From the NCBI RefSeq assembly GCF_034555375.1, contig NZ_CP140706.1, positions 2,719,001 to 2,783,000 of the forward strand: a stretch of DNA of 64,000 bases. The letters run 5' to 3'. Shown here one piece after another: positions 36,012-44,526 of the stretch; the first letter of the stretch is position 1; each line of letters begins with the position of its first letter. The translations under genes were made by a program, and so were the position numbers. This DNA is from Pseudomonas sp. B33.4. Its GTDB lineage: Bacteria > Pseudomonadota > Gammaproteobacteria > Pseudomonadales > Pseudomonadaceae. A model generated the notes under the pieces. That model saw only the letters and a list, made by a program, of their open reading frames with translations, did not search any database and was not told the DNA's origin.

Positions 36012-36950
36012 TTGAACATCTTTCGACTGACACCTGCCGAGCCATCGGCGGCCGACAATCTGCACAGCGAAGCCCGCGACTGGCTGGTCCTGCTGACCTC
36101 CGGCCGCGCCACCGTGGCCGACGCCCGCGCCCTGCGCGAATGGTGCGCGCAGAGCGCCGAGCATGCCCGCGCGTTCGAAGAGGCCAAGCGGTTGTGGCAG
36201 CAGCTGCAACCGGCCGTGGAGCAGATGCAGGCGCCGCGCGGGTTTGGTCGACGTGCTTTTCTCGGCGGGGCGATTGCTGCGTCGGCGGCGTTTTTGCTGG
36301 TGCGCGGGACGATTCCTGGTGGCTTTGAAGGGTTGGGCGCTGACTACATCACTGAAGTTGGCCAGCAGCGTCGTTTTGAACCCGCGCAGGGTGTGAGTCT
36401 GGAGCTGAATACTCAGACGCGGATCAATCAGCGCTCCATTGATAACGGTGTGCAAGGCTTTGAACTGGTCAGCGGCGAAGTCGAAGTGCAGACCGCACGC
36501 CTGCCGCTGGCGATGCAGGCTGGGGGAGGGTGGTTGCGCGCCAGTCAGGGGCGTTTCAACTTGCGTAATACCGATCAGCAAGTCTGCGTGACTTGCCTTG
36601 ATGGCGCGGTTGAAGTGGATGTTGATGGTCGTAGTCTGCGCCTCGAACCGGGCCAGCAAGTGACCTACGACGCACGGCAAGTCGGCAGCGTACAAAGCGT
36701 CGACACGGCCGCAGTGATGAACTGGCGCCAACAAGTGCTGGTCTTCAACGGCGCGACCCTCAGCCAGATGATCGACGAAATCAACCGCTACCGCCCCGGC
36801 ATGTTGCTGCTGCTCAACCGCGAACTCGGCCAACGCCGCGTCCAGGCGCGCTTTAGCCTTGATCAACTTGCTGGTGTTGCGCTGCTGATTCGGGATGCTT
36901 ATGGCGTCAAGTGCACTGAGCTGCCGGGTGGCGTCGTTGTTTTGAGCTAG
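36012..36950 (+). CDS. vreR: VreR-like FecR-family anti-sigma/signal transducer
   Basis: A 312-residue inner-membrane sigma regulator. The cytoplasmic N-terminal domain (about 1-75) has the FecR pattern of a WLVLLTSGRAT helix, a REWCAQSAEHARAFEEA helix and a Trp nearby. A twin-Arg-preceded membrane segment (about 80-98, RRAFLGGAIAASAAFLL) is followed by a periplasmic FecR domain (about 110-215) and a C-terminal STN-like region that would contact VreA. The only plausible start is TTG at 36012, because an in-frame stop lies at 35997-35999 and the next in-frame ATG would delete the anti-sigma domain. It follows vreI by 31 bp. Confidence 0.9.
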   Translation: MNIFRLTPAEPSAADNLHSEARDWLVLLTSGRATVADARALREWCAQSAEHARAFEEAKRLWQQLQPAVEQMQAPRGFGRRAFLGGAIAASAAFLLVRGTIPGGFEGLGADYITEVGQQRRFEPAQGVSLELNTQTRINQRSIDNGVQGFELVSGEVEVQTARLPLAMQAGGGWLRASQGRFNLRNTDQQVCVTCLDGAVEVDVDGRSLRLEPGQQVTYDARQVGSVQSVDTAAVMNWRQQVLVFNGATLSQMIDEINRYRPGMLLLLNRELGQRRVQARFSLDQLAGVALLIRDAYGVKCTELPGGVVVLS

Positions 36951-37325
36951 TGGGGTTGATTGGGTACATATCCGTTGCTGCGGTAACGGCTGCTTAGGGT
37001 TCCGCCCTTACGGCGGGTCACTTTTTCCAGACGCCGAAAAAGTAACCAAAAAGGCTTGCTCCTACGTGCGGCGCGCTCGCTGAGGCTCGGGGTTCCTTCG
37101 CTCCGGGATCCATCCGGGCGCATCGCCTACGGTTTGCTTCGCTGCACCTCCTCTCGATGCATTTGGCTGCGCCAAACGGTCGCTGCGCTCCCACCCCCGG
37201 ATGAATCCCTCCACTCAGCCTTCCGACGTCGCCCGTGGATCAAGATCAAGAGCTTTCGGCGAGCTGACACTCGGCCATTGAGTGGGGCGGCTTCGCCGCA
37301 TGCTGTGCTCGCGAGTCGAAATTTT

Positions 37326-37487
37326 GGGAGCTGGCCTGCCAGCGATGGCGGCCTGTCAGCGGACCAATATCTACCGGCTGCACTCAGTCTTTGTGGGAGC
37401 TGGCTTGCCAGCGATGGCGACCAACCAGACAACCAATCCCTGACTGACTTCACCCAATTCCTGTGGGAGCTGGCTTGCCAGCGATGA
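37326..37487 (+). repeat. Three tandem GGGAGCTGGCTTGCCAGCGATG units
   Basis: Three direct copies of a 25-bp unit containing the palindrome GCTGGC(T/C)TGCCAGC occur at a period of about 67-69 bp with variable spacers. This resembles a tandem array of a third REP class rather than an inverted REPIN. Confidence 0.8.
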
Positions 37488-37532
37488 CGGCCTGCCAGCC
37501 AACCAACCCCAACTGACTGCACCCAATCCCAA

Positions 37533-37605
37533 TGTAGGAGCTGCCGAAGGCTGCGATCTTTTGATCTTCAAAATCAAAAGATCGCAGCCTTCGGCAGCTC
37601 CTACA
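37533..37605. repeat. REPIN (AGATCGCAGCCTTCGGCAGCTCC class), near-perfect palindrome
   Basis: TGTAGGAGCTGCCGAAGGC at the left end is perfectly complementary to the right end, over arms of about 34 bp with almost no spacer. It lies 24 bp past the hxcW stop, between convergent vreR and hxcW. Confidence 0.92.
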
Positions 37606-37629
37606 CGGATATCCACATTGCAGCCAGTA

Positions 37630-38238
37630 TCACTCCAACGGCCCAATCACCTGCCGATACTTCTCCACCCCCTGCGCCGTCCCCCGACTCAACCGAATCT
37701 CCAACCCCAACGGATCCTCCCGCCGATTCCCACTCAACTGCCGCCAGCCCTTATCCACCTCCCAAACCCGCACCTGCACATCACTGACATCACTCAAAAC
37801 AGCCACCCCATTCCCAGGCGCCGGCAACGGATACCGACTCCGCGCCTCAGCCACCGCCCGATACAACGTGTCGCCCTTGACCCACCACCGCACCCGCTGC
37901 AAAGCCCCCGGCTGATCCGCCGCCGTACGAATAATGTCCAGCCGAAACCCCTTACTGTCGCTACTGCGCACAGTCAAAGCGGGCGGGGCGCTCGGCGGCT
38001 CATCATCCACGCCAACCTTCTTCGGCTCGGTCAACTCAACCCCCGCCCGCATCTCCACATCCCGCTGCAACTGATTCAGCGCGCGCAACAAACCGTCACT
38101 CTGCTCACTGCTCGCCTGCAAATGACTGTCCGCCCGCGTCACACTGTCCAGCCCCCGCCAGGCAATCAGACTCACCACCGCCATCAACAGAATCGCGACC
38201 ATCACCTCAATCAACGTAAACCCTTGCTGGCGCTTCAT
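37630..38238 (-). CDS. hxcW: HxcW, type II secretion minor pseudopilin (GspJ)
   Basis: A 202-residue minor pseudopilin of the Hxc type II secretion system. The short leader MKRQQG precedes the processed N-terminus FTLIEVMVAILLMAVVSLIAW, the substrate of the prepilin peptidase, with Glu at mature position 5. The body fits GspJ in length and in its WWVKGDTLYR segment. It follows hxcU with a 4-bp overlap on the minus strand. The W-U order and the divergent hxcP match the P. aeruginosa hxc cluster. Confidence 0.88.
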   Translation of the reverse strand: MKRQQGFTLIEVMVAILLMAVVSLIAWRGLDSVTRADSHLQASSEQSDGLLRALNQLQRDVEMRAGVELTEPKKVGVDDEPPSAPPALTVRSSDSKGFRLDIIRTAADQPGALQRVRWWVKGDTLYRAVAEARSRYPLPAPGNGVAVLSDVSDVQVRVWEVDKGWRQLSGNRREDPLGLEIRLSRGTAQGVEKYRQVIGPLE

Positions 38239-38681
38239 TGCAGGCTGATCCTTCCGCTGCCATCACGCAGCACACTCAAGCGATTCAAGCCATCCGACAA
38301 CGTCATTTGCAGCGGCGGATTGATCCACTCAGCGTTCAGCACAACCCTCTGTTTCGGCTCCACCCGCACCTCCATCTTCGGACTCTGCCAGACACGCGGC
38401 CGCAACTGCGGATCCTGCGCGAAATGATCAAACCCCTTGCCACTGTCACTGCGCCGACTAAACCGAAACCCCTTGGCATCACTCACCCACACAATGGGCC
38501 GACCATCCGCGCGCGCCTCCGCCTGCGCCACCTGCAGCAACTGCGCCACACGCTCGGCATCCTTGCGCAGCAACTGCAACGGATCGGGCTTGATACTCAG
38601 GCTGATCGCCGCACTGGCGATGCCGATGATCACCAGCACCACCATCAACTCGATCAGCGTAAAACCCTGTTGCCTGTTCAT
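38235..38681 (-). CDS. hxcU: HxcU, type II secretion minor pseudopilin (GspH)
   Basis: A 148-residue minor pseudopilin. The start MNRQQG at 38681 is preferred because AAGGAG lies 7 nt upstream; a longer frame adds ten residues. The cleavage site G/FTLIELMVVLVII is typical, and the body has the GspH-like segment EARADGRPIVWVSDAKGF. It is the first gene of the leftward hxcU-hxcW pair and diverges from hxcP across an 119-bp promoter region. Confidence 0.88.
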   Translation of the reverse strand: MNRQQGFTLIELMVVLVIIGIASAAISLSIKPDPLQLLRKDAERVAQLLQVAQAEARADGRPIVWVSDAKGFRFSRRSDSGKGFDHFAQDPQLRPRVWQSPKMEVRVEPKQRVVLNAEWINPPLQMTLSDGLNRLSVLRDGSGRISLQ

Positions 38682-38800
38682 CGCGCGCCGCTCCTTTGCG
38701 TCCTGCGCCATCGTGCACGGCCAACATGTAAGGCGTGTGAAATAAAACGGAGAGAATTGCCGCGTAGGCTGACAGCAGGGATAAAAAGGAGATTCAACCC

Positions 38801-39232
38801 ATGACCTTCACCGCACGCGTTTCCCCACCCCAAATGGTCCAGGCCCTCGCGCTGCTCGCGGCGCTGGTCGGCGTGGCGACATGGTCGTCGCTGCTGCTGA
38901 CCTCCGCCGAATCACGCACCCCGGCAGCGGCCCCGCAGTTGCTGGCGGCGCGAAGTGATAGCCCGGCGTTGCAGTGGTTTTCCAATCAAACGGCGCCGAT
39001 GGATATCAAGGTGAGCGGGGTGATGGCGGGGAGTCGGGGGGCGGTGGCGATATTGAGCCTGAACGATGGGCCGCCGAGGAGTTTTTTGCAGGGGGAGAAG
39101 GTTGGGCCTGGGGTGAAGTTGGTGGCGGTGGAGGGGGATGGGGTGGTGATTGAGCAGGGTGGGGAGAGGGTAAGGTTGGGGGTGGAGAGGTTGGCGGAGG
39201 GGGTGGTGTTACCAAGACTGATTCGTCCCTGA
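38801..39232 (+). CDS. hxcP: HxcP, type II secretion inner-membrane GspC protein (short)
   Basis: A 143-residue GspC-type protein that links the inner-membrane platform to the secretin. One membrane helix (about 14-33) is followed by the homology region (about 60-140) with DIKVSGVMAGSRGAVAILSLNDG. It ends after this region, so it lacks the coiled coil or PDZ domain of longer GspC proteins. AAGGAG lies 9 nt before the ATG. Its last third uses almost only G on the coding strand. In P. aeruginosa the next gene would be hxcV; here a 12-kb accessory insert follows. Confidence 0.87.
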   Translation: MTFTARVSPPQMVQALALLAALVGVATWSSLLLTSAESRTPAAAPQLLAARSDSPALQWFSNQTAPMDIKVSGVMAGSRGAVAILSLNDGPPRSFLQGEKVGPGVKLVAVEGDGVVIEQGGERVRLGVERLAEGVVLPRLIRP

Positions 39233-39501
39233 TTTGCAGGTTTGAAGTCAGTATTTCTGGCCGTTTCTTAAGTTGCCAGTTCAAGTACCTCTGCGTAGGA
39301 ATAGAACTGCCAGACAAAGAATACTAGTGTCTGGTTTCGGACAGAAACGGAACATAGTGAGTGACCACTATCGGCGCAATAACGCTCTTTTGAGATAGAC
39401 CTTTGCGGGGCGCACCGAGTATTGTTTCAGATCGGTTCATACCGACTAAAGACAGCCCTTTTATTTGAGCGCTAAACCTCATACCTTCAGGACCCCCCAT
39501 T
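39233..39501. other. Left edge of the accessory insert
   Basis: These 269 bp hold no gene. They contain an inverted repeat CCAGACA (39310-39316)/TGTCTGG (39328-39334) that may terminate hxcP or mark a boundary. The composition becomes more AT-rich here than in hxc genes. Confidence 0.4.
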
Positions 39502-40119
39502 GTGATGGAATACGACGAAGACGCAGCACTCGCAAAACGGAAGCAACTTCTAAGCCATGCGGCGCGCTATCCAGTTGGAGCGACCCTCTCGGAGGAAGTT
39601 CGACTCCGCTTGGTGAATGCGTTCGCTAGGATCACACCGCCCGAAGCACCTGAGTTTACGATCGGGCTCATTACGATCAACTCTTTATTCGATTCACCGA
39701 AAGCGCGGTCCCGGAAGCCAGGCAACCTTGTGCTGAATTGGAAGAAGTTGCTCGAAATTGTCCCGGATGTGTCGCTTGCTGGACTCGGTGCAGCGTCACT
39801 GCCGGTCGCGCCGCAAGTCGCCATCGTTCTTGTTGGTCTCTACATCTGGAACAAGGTTTGGCGCGGAGCAGTTGAAGAGTTTTCTGATATCGAAGCTGTC
39901 ACGATGCTCGCGCTTTGGAAGCATCGAAACGACAAGTGCAAGATTGCTGAAGCGGAAGGCTTCGTGCGCGTCACGGAACTCAGGGCCCACTACGCTCTGC
40001 CCCCGTTGAGCGTCAGTCAGTATGCGTCGGCGATCAACCGACTTGTCCAGTTGGACTGTATTGAGCTTAAGAATGGCATCATTTGGCTGCGCGAGTGGAT
40101 TCAGGTGAAGTATTCGTAA
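39502..40119 (+). CDS. Hypothetical protein with membrane-like segment and C-terminal winged-helix-like region
   Basis: A 205-residue protein of unknown family. A GTG at 39502 has AGGA 9 nt upstream; the adjacent ATG at 39505 is an alternative. A hydrophobic stretch (about 95-118, including PVAPQVAIVLVGLYIW) could be a membrane helix. The C-terminal 60 residues (EGFVRVTELRAHYALPP, SVSQYASAINRLVQLDCIEL) read like a winged-helix domain. It is the first gene of the accessory insert and lies on the same strand as the cyclase-like gene, 107 bp upstream of it. Codon use is less GC-biased than in hxc genes. Confidence 0.65.
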   Translation: MMEYDEDAALAKRKQLLSHAARYPVGATLSEEVRLRLVNAFARITPPEAPEFTIGLITINSLFDSPKARSRKPGNLVLNWKKLLEIVPDVSLAGLGAASLPVAPQVAIVLVGLYIWNKVWRGAVEEFSDIEAVTMLALWKHRNDKCKIAEAEGFVRVTELRAHYALPPLSVSQYASAINRLVQLDCIELKNGIIWLREWIQVKYS

Positions 40120-40226
40120 CCGGGCCATGCGCCAGCGACATCTAGCCCCTGATTCCAGGGACCGCCTTTGGTCAAATACTGGCATTTGGGGTTTTACAGT
40201 TGATTCTCAGAAGTGATTTCGAATCC

Positions 40227-41126
40227 ATGAAAGCAGTGCAGTGGACAGTTTTTATCGACATGCTGGGCTTCAAAAAGCTGAATTCCTCGGTTACCACCGA
40301 TGAGCACGCGCAAGAACTCATCAAGTTCATGACTACGAACAGGGATGTGTTGGCGCAGCTTGAGGCGAACATTGAGCAGCGTTACAAGCAAGACAAGGTG
40401 TTCAATCTGTACGACTGGTACGAGCCGAAAAGTGCGTTTATCTCCGATTCCATCGTCGTCACTTTCAAGCCCAAGAGCGTGGAATGGGAGATGAATGCTG
40501 ACAAGATATTGATGCATTCAGCTAATGCTTTGATGATCATCGTCATGCGCCTAGGGGCGCTGATGAACAAGTGCCTGTTGGAGAAAGAGATCACTTTTCG
40601 GGGCGGCATCTCCACACAATATTGTGATATTAGCGAAAGCTTTGCAGTCGGTGCCGGCCTCAGTTCGGCTAATGAAGCAGAAGGTAAAGCTATCTATGCC
40701 CGGCTGGCTCTGGCGGATGATGTGGTGCGTAACGCGAAGTTGATGAAGCAAATCCGCGAGCTGTTCAAACTGATGTACGGTGATTCGCAGTTTCTGGTTA
40801 AAGAAGACGGGGTGACGTTTGTCAATGCGCTCGACTTCATGCTTGCAGCAGCCGATATGCGATCCCCGTCTGTAGCAAGGGCAATACGGACTCATCAAGG
40901 AAGGCTGGCTGTGAGCGGCACCCGCGAACAGGTCGAGGTCTTCTTGAATACTCAAAAAGCCTTGGTGATTAAGTCAATTCGCGAGTTTTATGCGGCTTAC
41001 CGTAAGGACTATGCGGATGCTGACCGCCGAAATAGCAACCGTCGTGTTCTAAAAAAATACTTTTGGTTGCGCCGGTATCACAATGCTGCCGCTAAAAAGC
41101 GCCAGTTTCAGACATTCACGATTTGA
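40227..41126 (+). CDS. Class III nucleotidyl-cyclase-like protein
   Basis: A 299-residue soluble protein (start ATG at 40227; an upstream TTG at 40200 would add nine residues). The N-terminal 165 residues follow the class III cyclase homology pattern. FIDMLGF has Asp11 at the first metal position and FISDSIVVTF has Asp74 at the second. RGGIS (125-129) corresponds to the usual GIH.G strand, and GAGLSSANEAEGKAIYARL (142-160) corresponds to the G.....A.RLE segment. Both metal aspartates are present, so activity is possible. This overall pattern recalls stand-alone cyclases of Pycsar-type antiphage systems, but I cannot tell the substrate. The C-terminal part (about 170-299) is helical and basic. 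Confidence 0.6.
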   Translation: MKAVQWTVFIDMLGFKKLNSSVTTDEHAQELIKFMTTNRDVLAQLEANIEQRYKQDKVFNLYDWYEPKSAFISDSIVVTFKPKSVEWEMNADKILMHSANALMIIVMRLGALMNKCLLEKEITFRGGISTQYCDISESFAVGAGLSSANEAEGKAIYARLALADDVVRNAKLMKQIRELFKLMYGDSQFLVKEDGVTFVNALDFMLAAADMRSPSVARAIRTHQGRLAVSGTREQVEVFLNTQKALVIKSIREFYAAYRKDYADADRRNSNRRVLKKYFWLRRYHNAAAKKRQFQTFTI

Positions 41127-41512
41127 TTATCTTGTTGAAGGGGGGGCATCGCAATGGTGTCCCCTTATGGGCTGGCTGTTGCAGGTGTTAACTAAGGGTT
41201 GTTATTGCGAGTTTTTCTCTCCTCATACTCCTGCCCTCCGTGAAGAGCAGCTTTGGGTTGATCGCTGCCGTACGCGACTGGCAGCTTTCGGCCGAGGCAG
41301 CGTAAAAACGTTTTTGAGCGCGACATGCATTCAAAACCGGACTGGGAATCCCGCGGGTACGAGAAAAAAGGGTGCGAGGCGGCGAACGATCAGTGTGAGA
41401 TACGAGCATATTTAATGCCGAAGATGAATCTCAATTTGACGTTTGTTCTGGATTTGCGCCATCATAATGGCATCACTAGCTGCAAAGTTATCGCAGAAGC
41501 CATAAATAGACC
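41127..41512. other. Gap with Pseudomonas intergenic-repeat remnant
   Basis: No gene is supported in these 386 bp. Around 41250-41310 the text AGCTTTGGGTTGATCGCTGC followed by GGCAGCTTTCGGCC resembles a degenerate copy of a common Pseudomonas intergenic repeat. The last 100 bp before 41513 turn AT-rich and probably hold the promoter of the channel gene. Confidence 0.45.
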
Positions 41513-42655
41513 ATGAATAAGACCTTCAATCCAGAGCAATATAATTTAATAATAGAGTGTTCTAAAAAAGAAGACTTCTCAGAGTGGAATGATTATGTAT
41601 CTAAAACCAAAGAAATTATAGATTTACGAGAGTCGAATCTTGAAGGCATAAAAATTATCGGCGCCAAATTCATAAACGTCGATGGTAAAGGTGCAACTTT
41701 TTGTGATGCCAATCTAAAGGATGTAAAGTTGGAAGGTGTAAATATGTCCGATTGCATTTTCTTGAATGCCGAAATGACCGGCGTCAGTGCGGCTGGATCT
41801 ATATTTAAAGGCTCTATTTTTGACCGGGCGCAACTGGGCAATGCTTTTTTTGCAATTTGTAATTTCGACGAAGCGAGCTTTCAAAGAAGCAATTTGATTT
41901 TGGCTAAGTTTTTTGATTCGAGGTTTCAAGATTGTAGCTTCTACGCGGCAAATCTCTCGGATGCTCAATTTCTAGGTGGTGGAAGAAATCCATTACTAGA
42001 GGGCGAATCGAGATTCAATTTGTGCGGGACAAATTTTTCCAACGCTAAATTTACAAGTGGAACTTATTTTCATCTTGCAAGTGTTTCAAGGAAAACAGAT
42101 TTTAGAACAGTAAGTTTTGAAAGTGCCTGTTATTCTGCTGGCCTTCGTCAAACCCTTCAGTACTGTAATCGCAGGCATAACTGGGCTGCCTGGTATGCGA
42201 AAAACGGCAGAATAAAAAGTTCCCTAGTCAAATTGTTCTGGATGGCGTCGGATTATGGTAGATCTCCGCGTCAGGTATTGATGTCATTCCTGATCGTGTG
42301 CTTGTTGTATACGCTTATTTACTGGCTAGTACCTGCGTCAACATCGGGGGATGCGGGAAAAGATTTAACTCTAGTTCAGAGCATGTACTTTTCTTTCGTC
42401 ACCATGACCACTCTTGGCTACGGAGATATTGCTGCCAATAAATCAAGCTGGCTATCTCAGGTGCTAGTAATAACTCACGTTTTGTTTGGTTACGTTATAT
42501 TAGGGGCGTTGCTCACGGTATTGTCTAATCTATTCACATCTGACGGTCCTGCCGAGGGGCTGATAAAACATCCAATGAAAGCAAATATCCAATTTTCTTT
42601 CCATACTTCTAATGCTGATAAAACTCCGGCGATGGATGAGGCTAGTTCGGTTTAG
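41513..42655 (+). CDS. Pentapeptide-repeat protein with C-terminal two-helix potassium channel
   Basis: A 380-residue fusion protein. Residues about 35-215 are pentapeptide repeats (A(D/N)LxX-like units such as ANLKDVKLEGVNMSDCIF and RSNLILAKFFDSRF), forming a right-handed beta-helix. Residues about 258-345 are a two-helix channel: one helix (SFLIVCLLYTLIYWLV), a pore loop with the K+ selectivity filter TTLGYGD (299-305), and a second helix (VLVITHVLFGYVILGALL). It should form a tetrameric inner-membrane K+ channel gated by the beta-helix or a partner. It has no cyclic-nucleotide-binding domain. The gene is strikingly AT-rich compared with its neighbours, a sign of transfer. Confidence 0.88.
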   Translation: MNKTFNPEQYNLIIECSKKEDFSEWNDYVSKTKEIIDLRESNLEGIKIIGAKFINVDGKGATFCDANLKDVKLEGVNMSDCIFLNAEMTGVSAAGSIFKGSIFDRAQLGNAFFAICNFDEASFQRSNLILAKFFDSRFQDCSFYAANLSDAQFLGGGRNPLLEGESRFNLCGTNFSNAKFTSGTYFHLASVSRKTDFRTVSFESACYSAGLRQTLQYCNRRHNWAAWYAKNGRIKSSLVKLFWMASDYGRSPRQVLMSFLIVCLLYTLIYWLVPASTSGDAGKDLTLVQSMYFSFVTMTTLGYGDIAANKSSWLSQVLVITHVLFGYVILGALLTVLSNLFTSDGPAEGLIKHPMKANIQFSFHTSNADKTPAMDEASSV

Positions 42656-42759
42656 ATGTATCGGGCGGCAGCCATCGGCTGAGTGCCGCCCATCCTGAAA
42701 TACTGCAATCTGCCAGAGGCTGTCGTTCAGACGTCCCGGAAAAAAACCGACATGCTGAT

Positions 42760-43701
42760 TTACTGCCATTGATAAGCTGCAGTGACTCCAACAACTAAAT
42801 GGCCAGGTGGGGAAAGTAGCGGTCCCGATTGGCCAGCACCAAAAACGCAAGTTGGCTCATTGCATGGATACTCGAAAGTGTACCCGTCCGCTAGCCGTCT
42901 CAGCACGATACCACAGACCACAATGGGCACGGGACACACATTGCCTGTGGTATTGGAGTTATTATCAATCCAAATGCATTGCTGCGGCTGGATAGCTTGG
43001 CGTGCGGCCCGATTCAATTCTGACCAATTGATTTGCTGTGATGCTTGTGTAACCGTTCCGCTATAGCTCCAAATTTGTGCGCTTCCACGGTCTGTAGATT
43101 GGATGCTCGCATAAATTCGTCCTGCATTGCTTCTGGCCTGAGATTCAAGACCACTCCAATCGTATGAGTATTGAAACGCAAAAGTATCAATCCCCATTTG
43201 ATTATATTGAAGTGTATGCGTCAGCTCGTGCGCCCACAATTCGACATTCTTCGTCAAGTCGATATTGGCGAAGACGATTACATCGTCGTAAGTAATTGCA
43301 CCCTCTTGATCAAACCAGTTTTTTAACGCTCCATCAAGGCTTAAACCACCAGCGGTTGTCCAAGAAACCTTGTTGAGGATTCCTGGCGGAAAGTACGGCG
43401 ATAGCTCATTCTTTATGTTGTCAGGAATGGGTTGGGTTCCTCTGTTTAATGCTTGAGCTCGGGAAAATCGTATTGCCTCAGCTAGTATTGGCGCTGCAGG
43501 ATTTAGTAATGCCTGCCCGACATCTTTCGGTAAGTTTTGAATCATTGGCGGAATTGCACTTATGTTCGGTGTTTTTATTGAAATAGTTCCCCTATTAACG
43601 TTAATGTCAATTCCGGTTATTTCACTGAGCCAACTGGCTTGTGCGTCGGTGAATGTCAGGACAGTGAACAATAGAACGTACTTCCTAGGCATGGCTTTCA
43701 T
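42760..43701 (-). CDS. Secreted HExxH metallopeptidase-like protein (DUF4157-type motif)
   Basis: A 313-residue exported protein. The start at 43701 has AAGGGAG about 8 nt upstream, and the signal peptide ends near TDAQASWL. The middle has WAHELTHTLQY, with the zinc-binding His158-Glu159-x-x-His162, followed by LESQARSNAGR, whose Glu may be the third ligand. This matches the HELTHxxQ signature of DUF4157-like domains found in secreted toxins and contractile-injection cargo. The C-terminal 90 residues contain five Cys and a GxxxPPGHLVVG ending. It stands alone on the minus strand in the accessory insert. Confidence 0.75.
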   Translation of the reverse strand: MKAMPRKYVLLFTVLTFTDAQASWLSEITGIDINVNRGTISIKTPNISAIPPMIQNLPKDVGQALLNPAAPILAEAIRFSRAQALNRGTQPIPDNIKNELSPYFPPGILNKVSWTTAGGLSLDGALKNWFDQEGAITYDDVIVFANIDLTKNVELWAHELTHTLQYNQMGIDTFAFQYSYDWSGLESQARSNAGRIYASIQSTDRGSAQIWSYSGTVTQASQQINWSELNRAARQAIQPQQCIWIDNNSNTTGNVCPVPIVVCGIVLRRLADGYTFEYPCNEPTCVFGAGQSGPLLSPPGHLVVGVTAAYQWQ

Positions 43702-44095
43702 TATTCCGCTCCCTTGTGACGTTGCGGTCGGCTCTGGCGGGCAGTATCGAAACAATTTTATCCAGTTTAGGACGGCGCCAATGTGCCCGCGAGCAGGGTA
43801 GAGTGTAGAAGTGTAGTGAAAAAACTGCTCTGCCGAGGCTTACTTTATCGTCCGTTCAATGATCTAGTCGTCACCCTTGATTTACGTTTTATCGTGTTGG
43901 GCTGGTCTCGGCCTAATCTGTTGAAAAAACTCGGATTTTCAGTTCACCCGAACTCAGTCACGGCTACCAATGGAGATCCTAGCAATCACATTGAGCGGTT
44001 TCTCAGCTATCTGTTGACCGTTCAATCCAAAGCCAGAGAATTGAGTTAAATGGGAAAAATCGAAGACTTAGTAGCGTAAGGTACTCGGCAGTAAA
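43702..44095. other. Gap with possible gene remnant
   Basis: These 394 bp contain one weak open frame of about 80 codons on the plus strand (to 44049), with no Shine-Dalgarno, no domain I recognise and no known neighbour. I treat it as a probable remnant. Confidence 0.3.
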
Positions 44096-44469
44096 GTGAG
44101 TTTGAAAGTCGTTGATAAGATACTTCTATCCATTGCAATCGCTGGTCTGGTAGGGCTTATTCTTTGGATAGGAGTTTGTTTGCGCCTGGCCTATATGAAG
44201 ATGGATTTGATTTTGGAGATCTGAAGAATTGCCCAGCCGTCACGGCTCGCGCTCCGCTTCGGCATGGTGGGCCTTTGGGAAAGCTGCTGCTCGTGGGTGA
44301 CATTTTGGGAATTGTGAACTTTCCTAAGTTTTATCTGAACAGGGGCGAGCTGAGTTCCGAAGATTTAGCCAATTTCCCAGACCTCCTTAAACTTAGGCTA
44401 GTAGCGCTGCAATGGAGTGTGATTTCTCTGTTATTGGTCATGATTAGCTCTGGGATCGCCGTTAAGTGA
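44096..44469 (+). pseudogene. Frameshifted copy of the immunity-like membrane protein
   Basis: This stretch matches the intact gene at 47220-47606 almost base for base. It starts as GTG AGT TTG AAA GTC, but at about 44216-44221 the intact copy's GAGCACCTG reads GAGATCTG, a one-base loss that breaks the frame. A C-to-G change also makes a stop (TGA, 44467-44469) four codons before the end of the intact gene. The downstream frame still encodes LKNCPAVTARAPLRHGGPLG and the last membrane helix. It is a decayed duplicate immunity gene whose effector gene is missing next to it. Confidence 0.85.
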
Positions 44470-44526
44470 GGTTTTGTGTAGTGCTGCTGCACTGCACATT
44501 TCCCACCTTAGGTACAGCGAGGTCTA

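Larger units (their letters stand above)
36951..37629. repeat. Repeat-rich 680-bp gap between vreR and hxcW
   Basis: No gene is seen. The gap starts with the common Pseudomonas intergenic module containing CACTTTTTCCAGACGCCGAA (about 37000-37310). Then come three tandem REP-like units TGGGAGCTGGCTTGCCAGCG at about 37326, 37395 and 37462, roughly 67 bp apart. It ends with a second-class REPIN at 37533-37605. Confidence 0.75.

Noticed and set aside
43783..44049. 88-codon plus-strand open frame
   Set aside because: No ribosome-binding site, no recognisable domain and an unlikely composition; kept only as a possible remnant in the gap entry.
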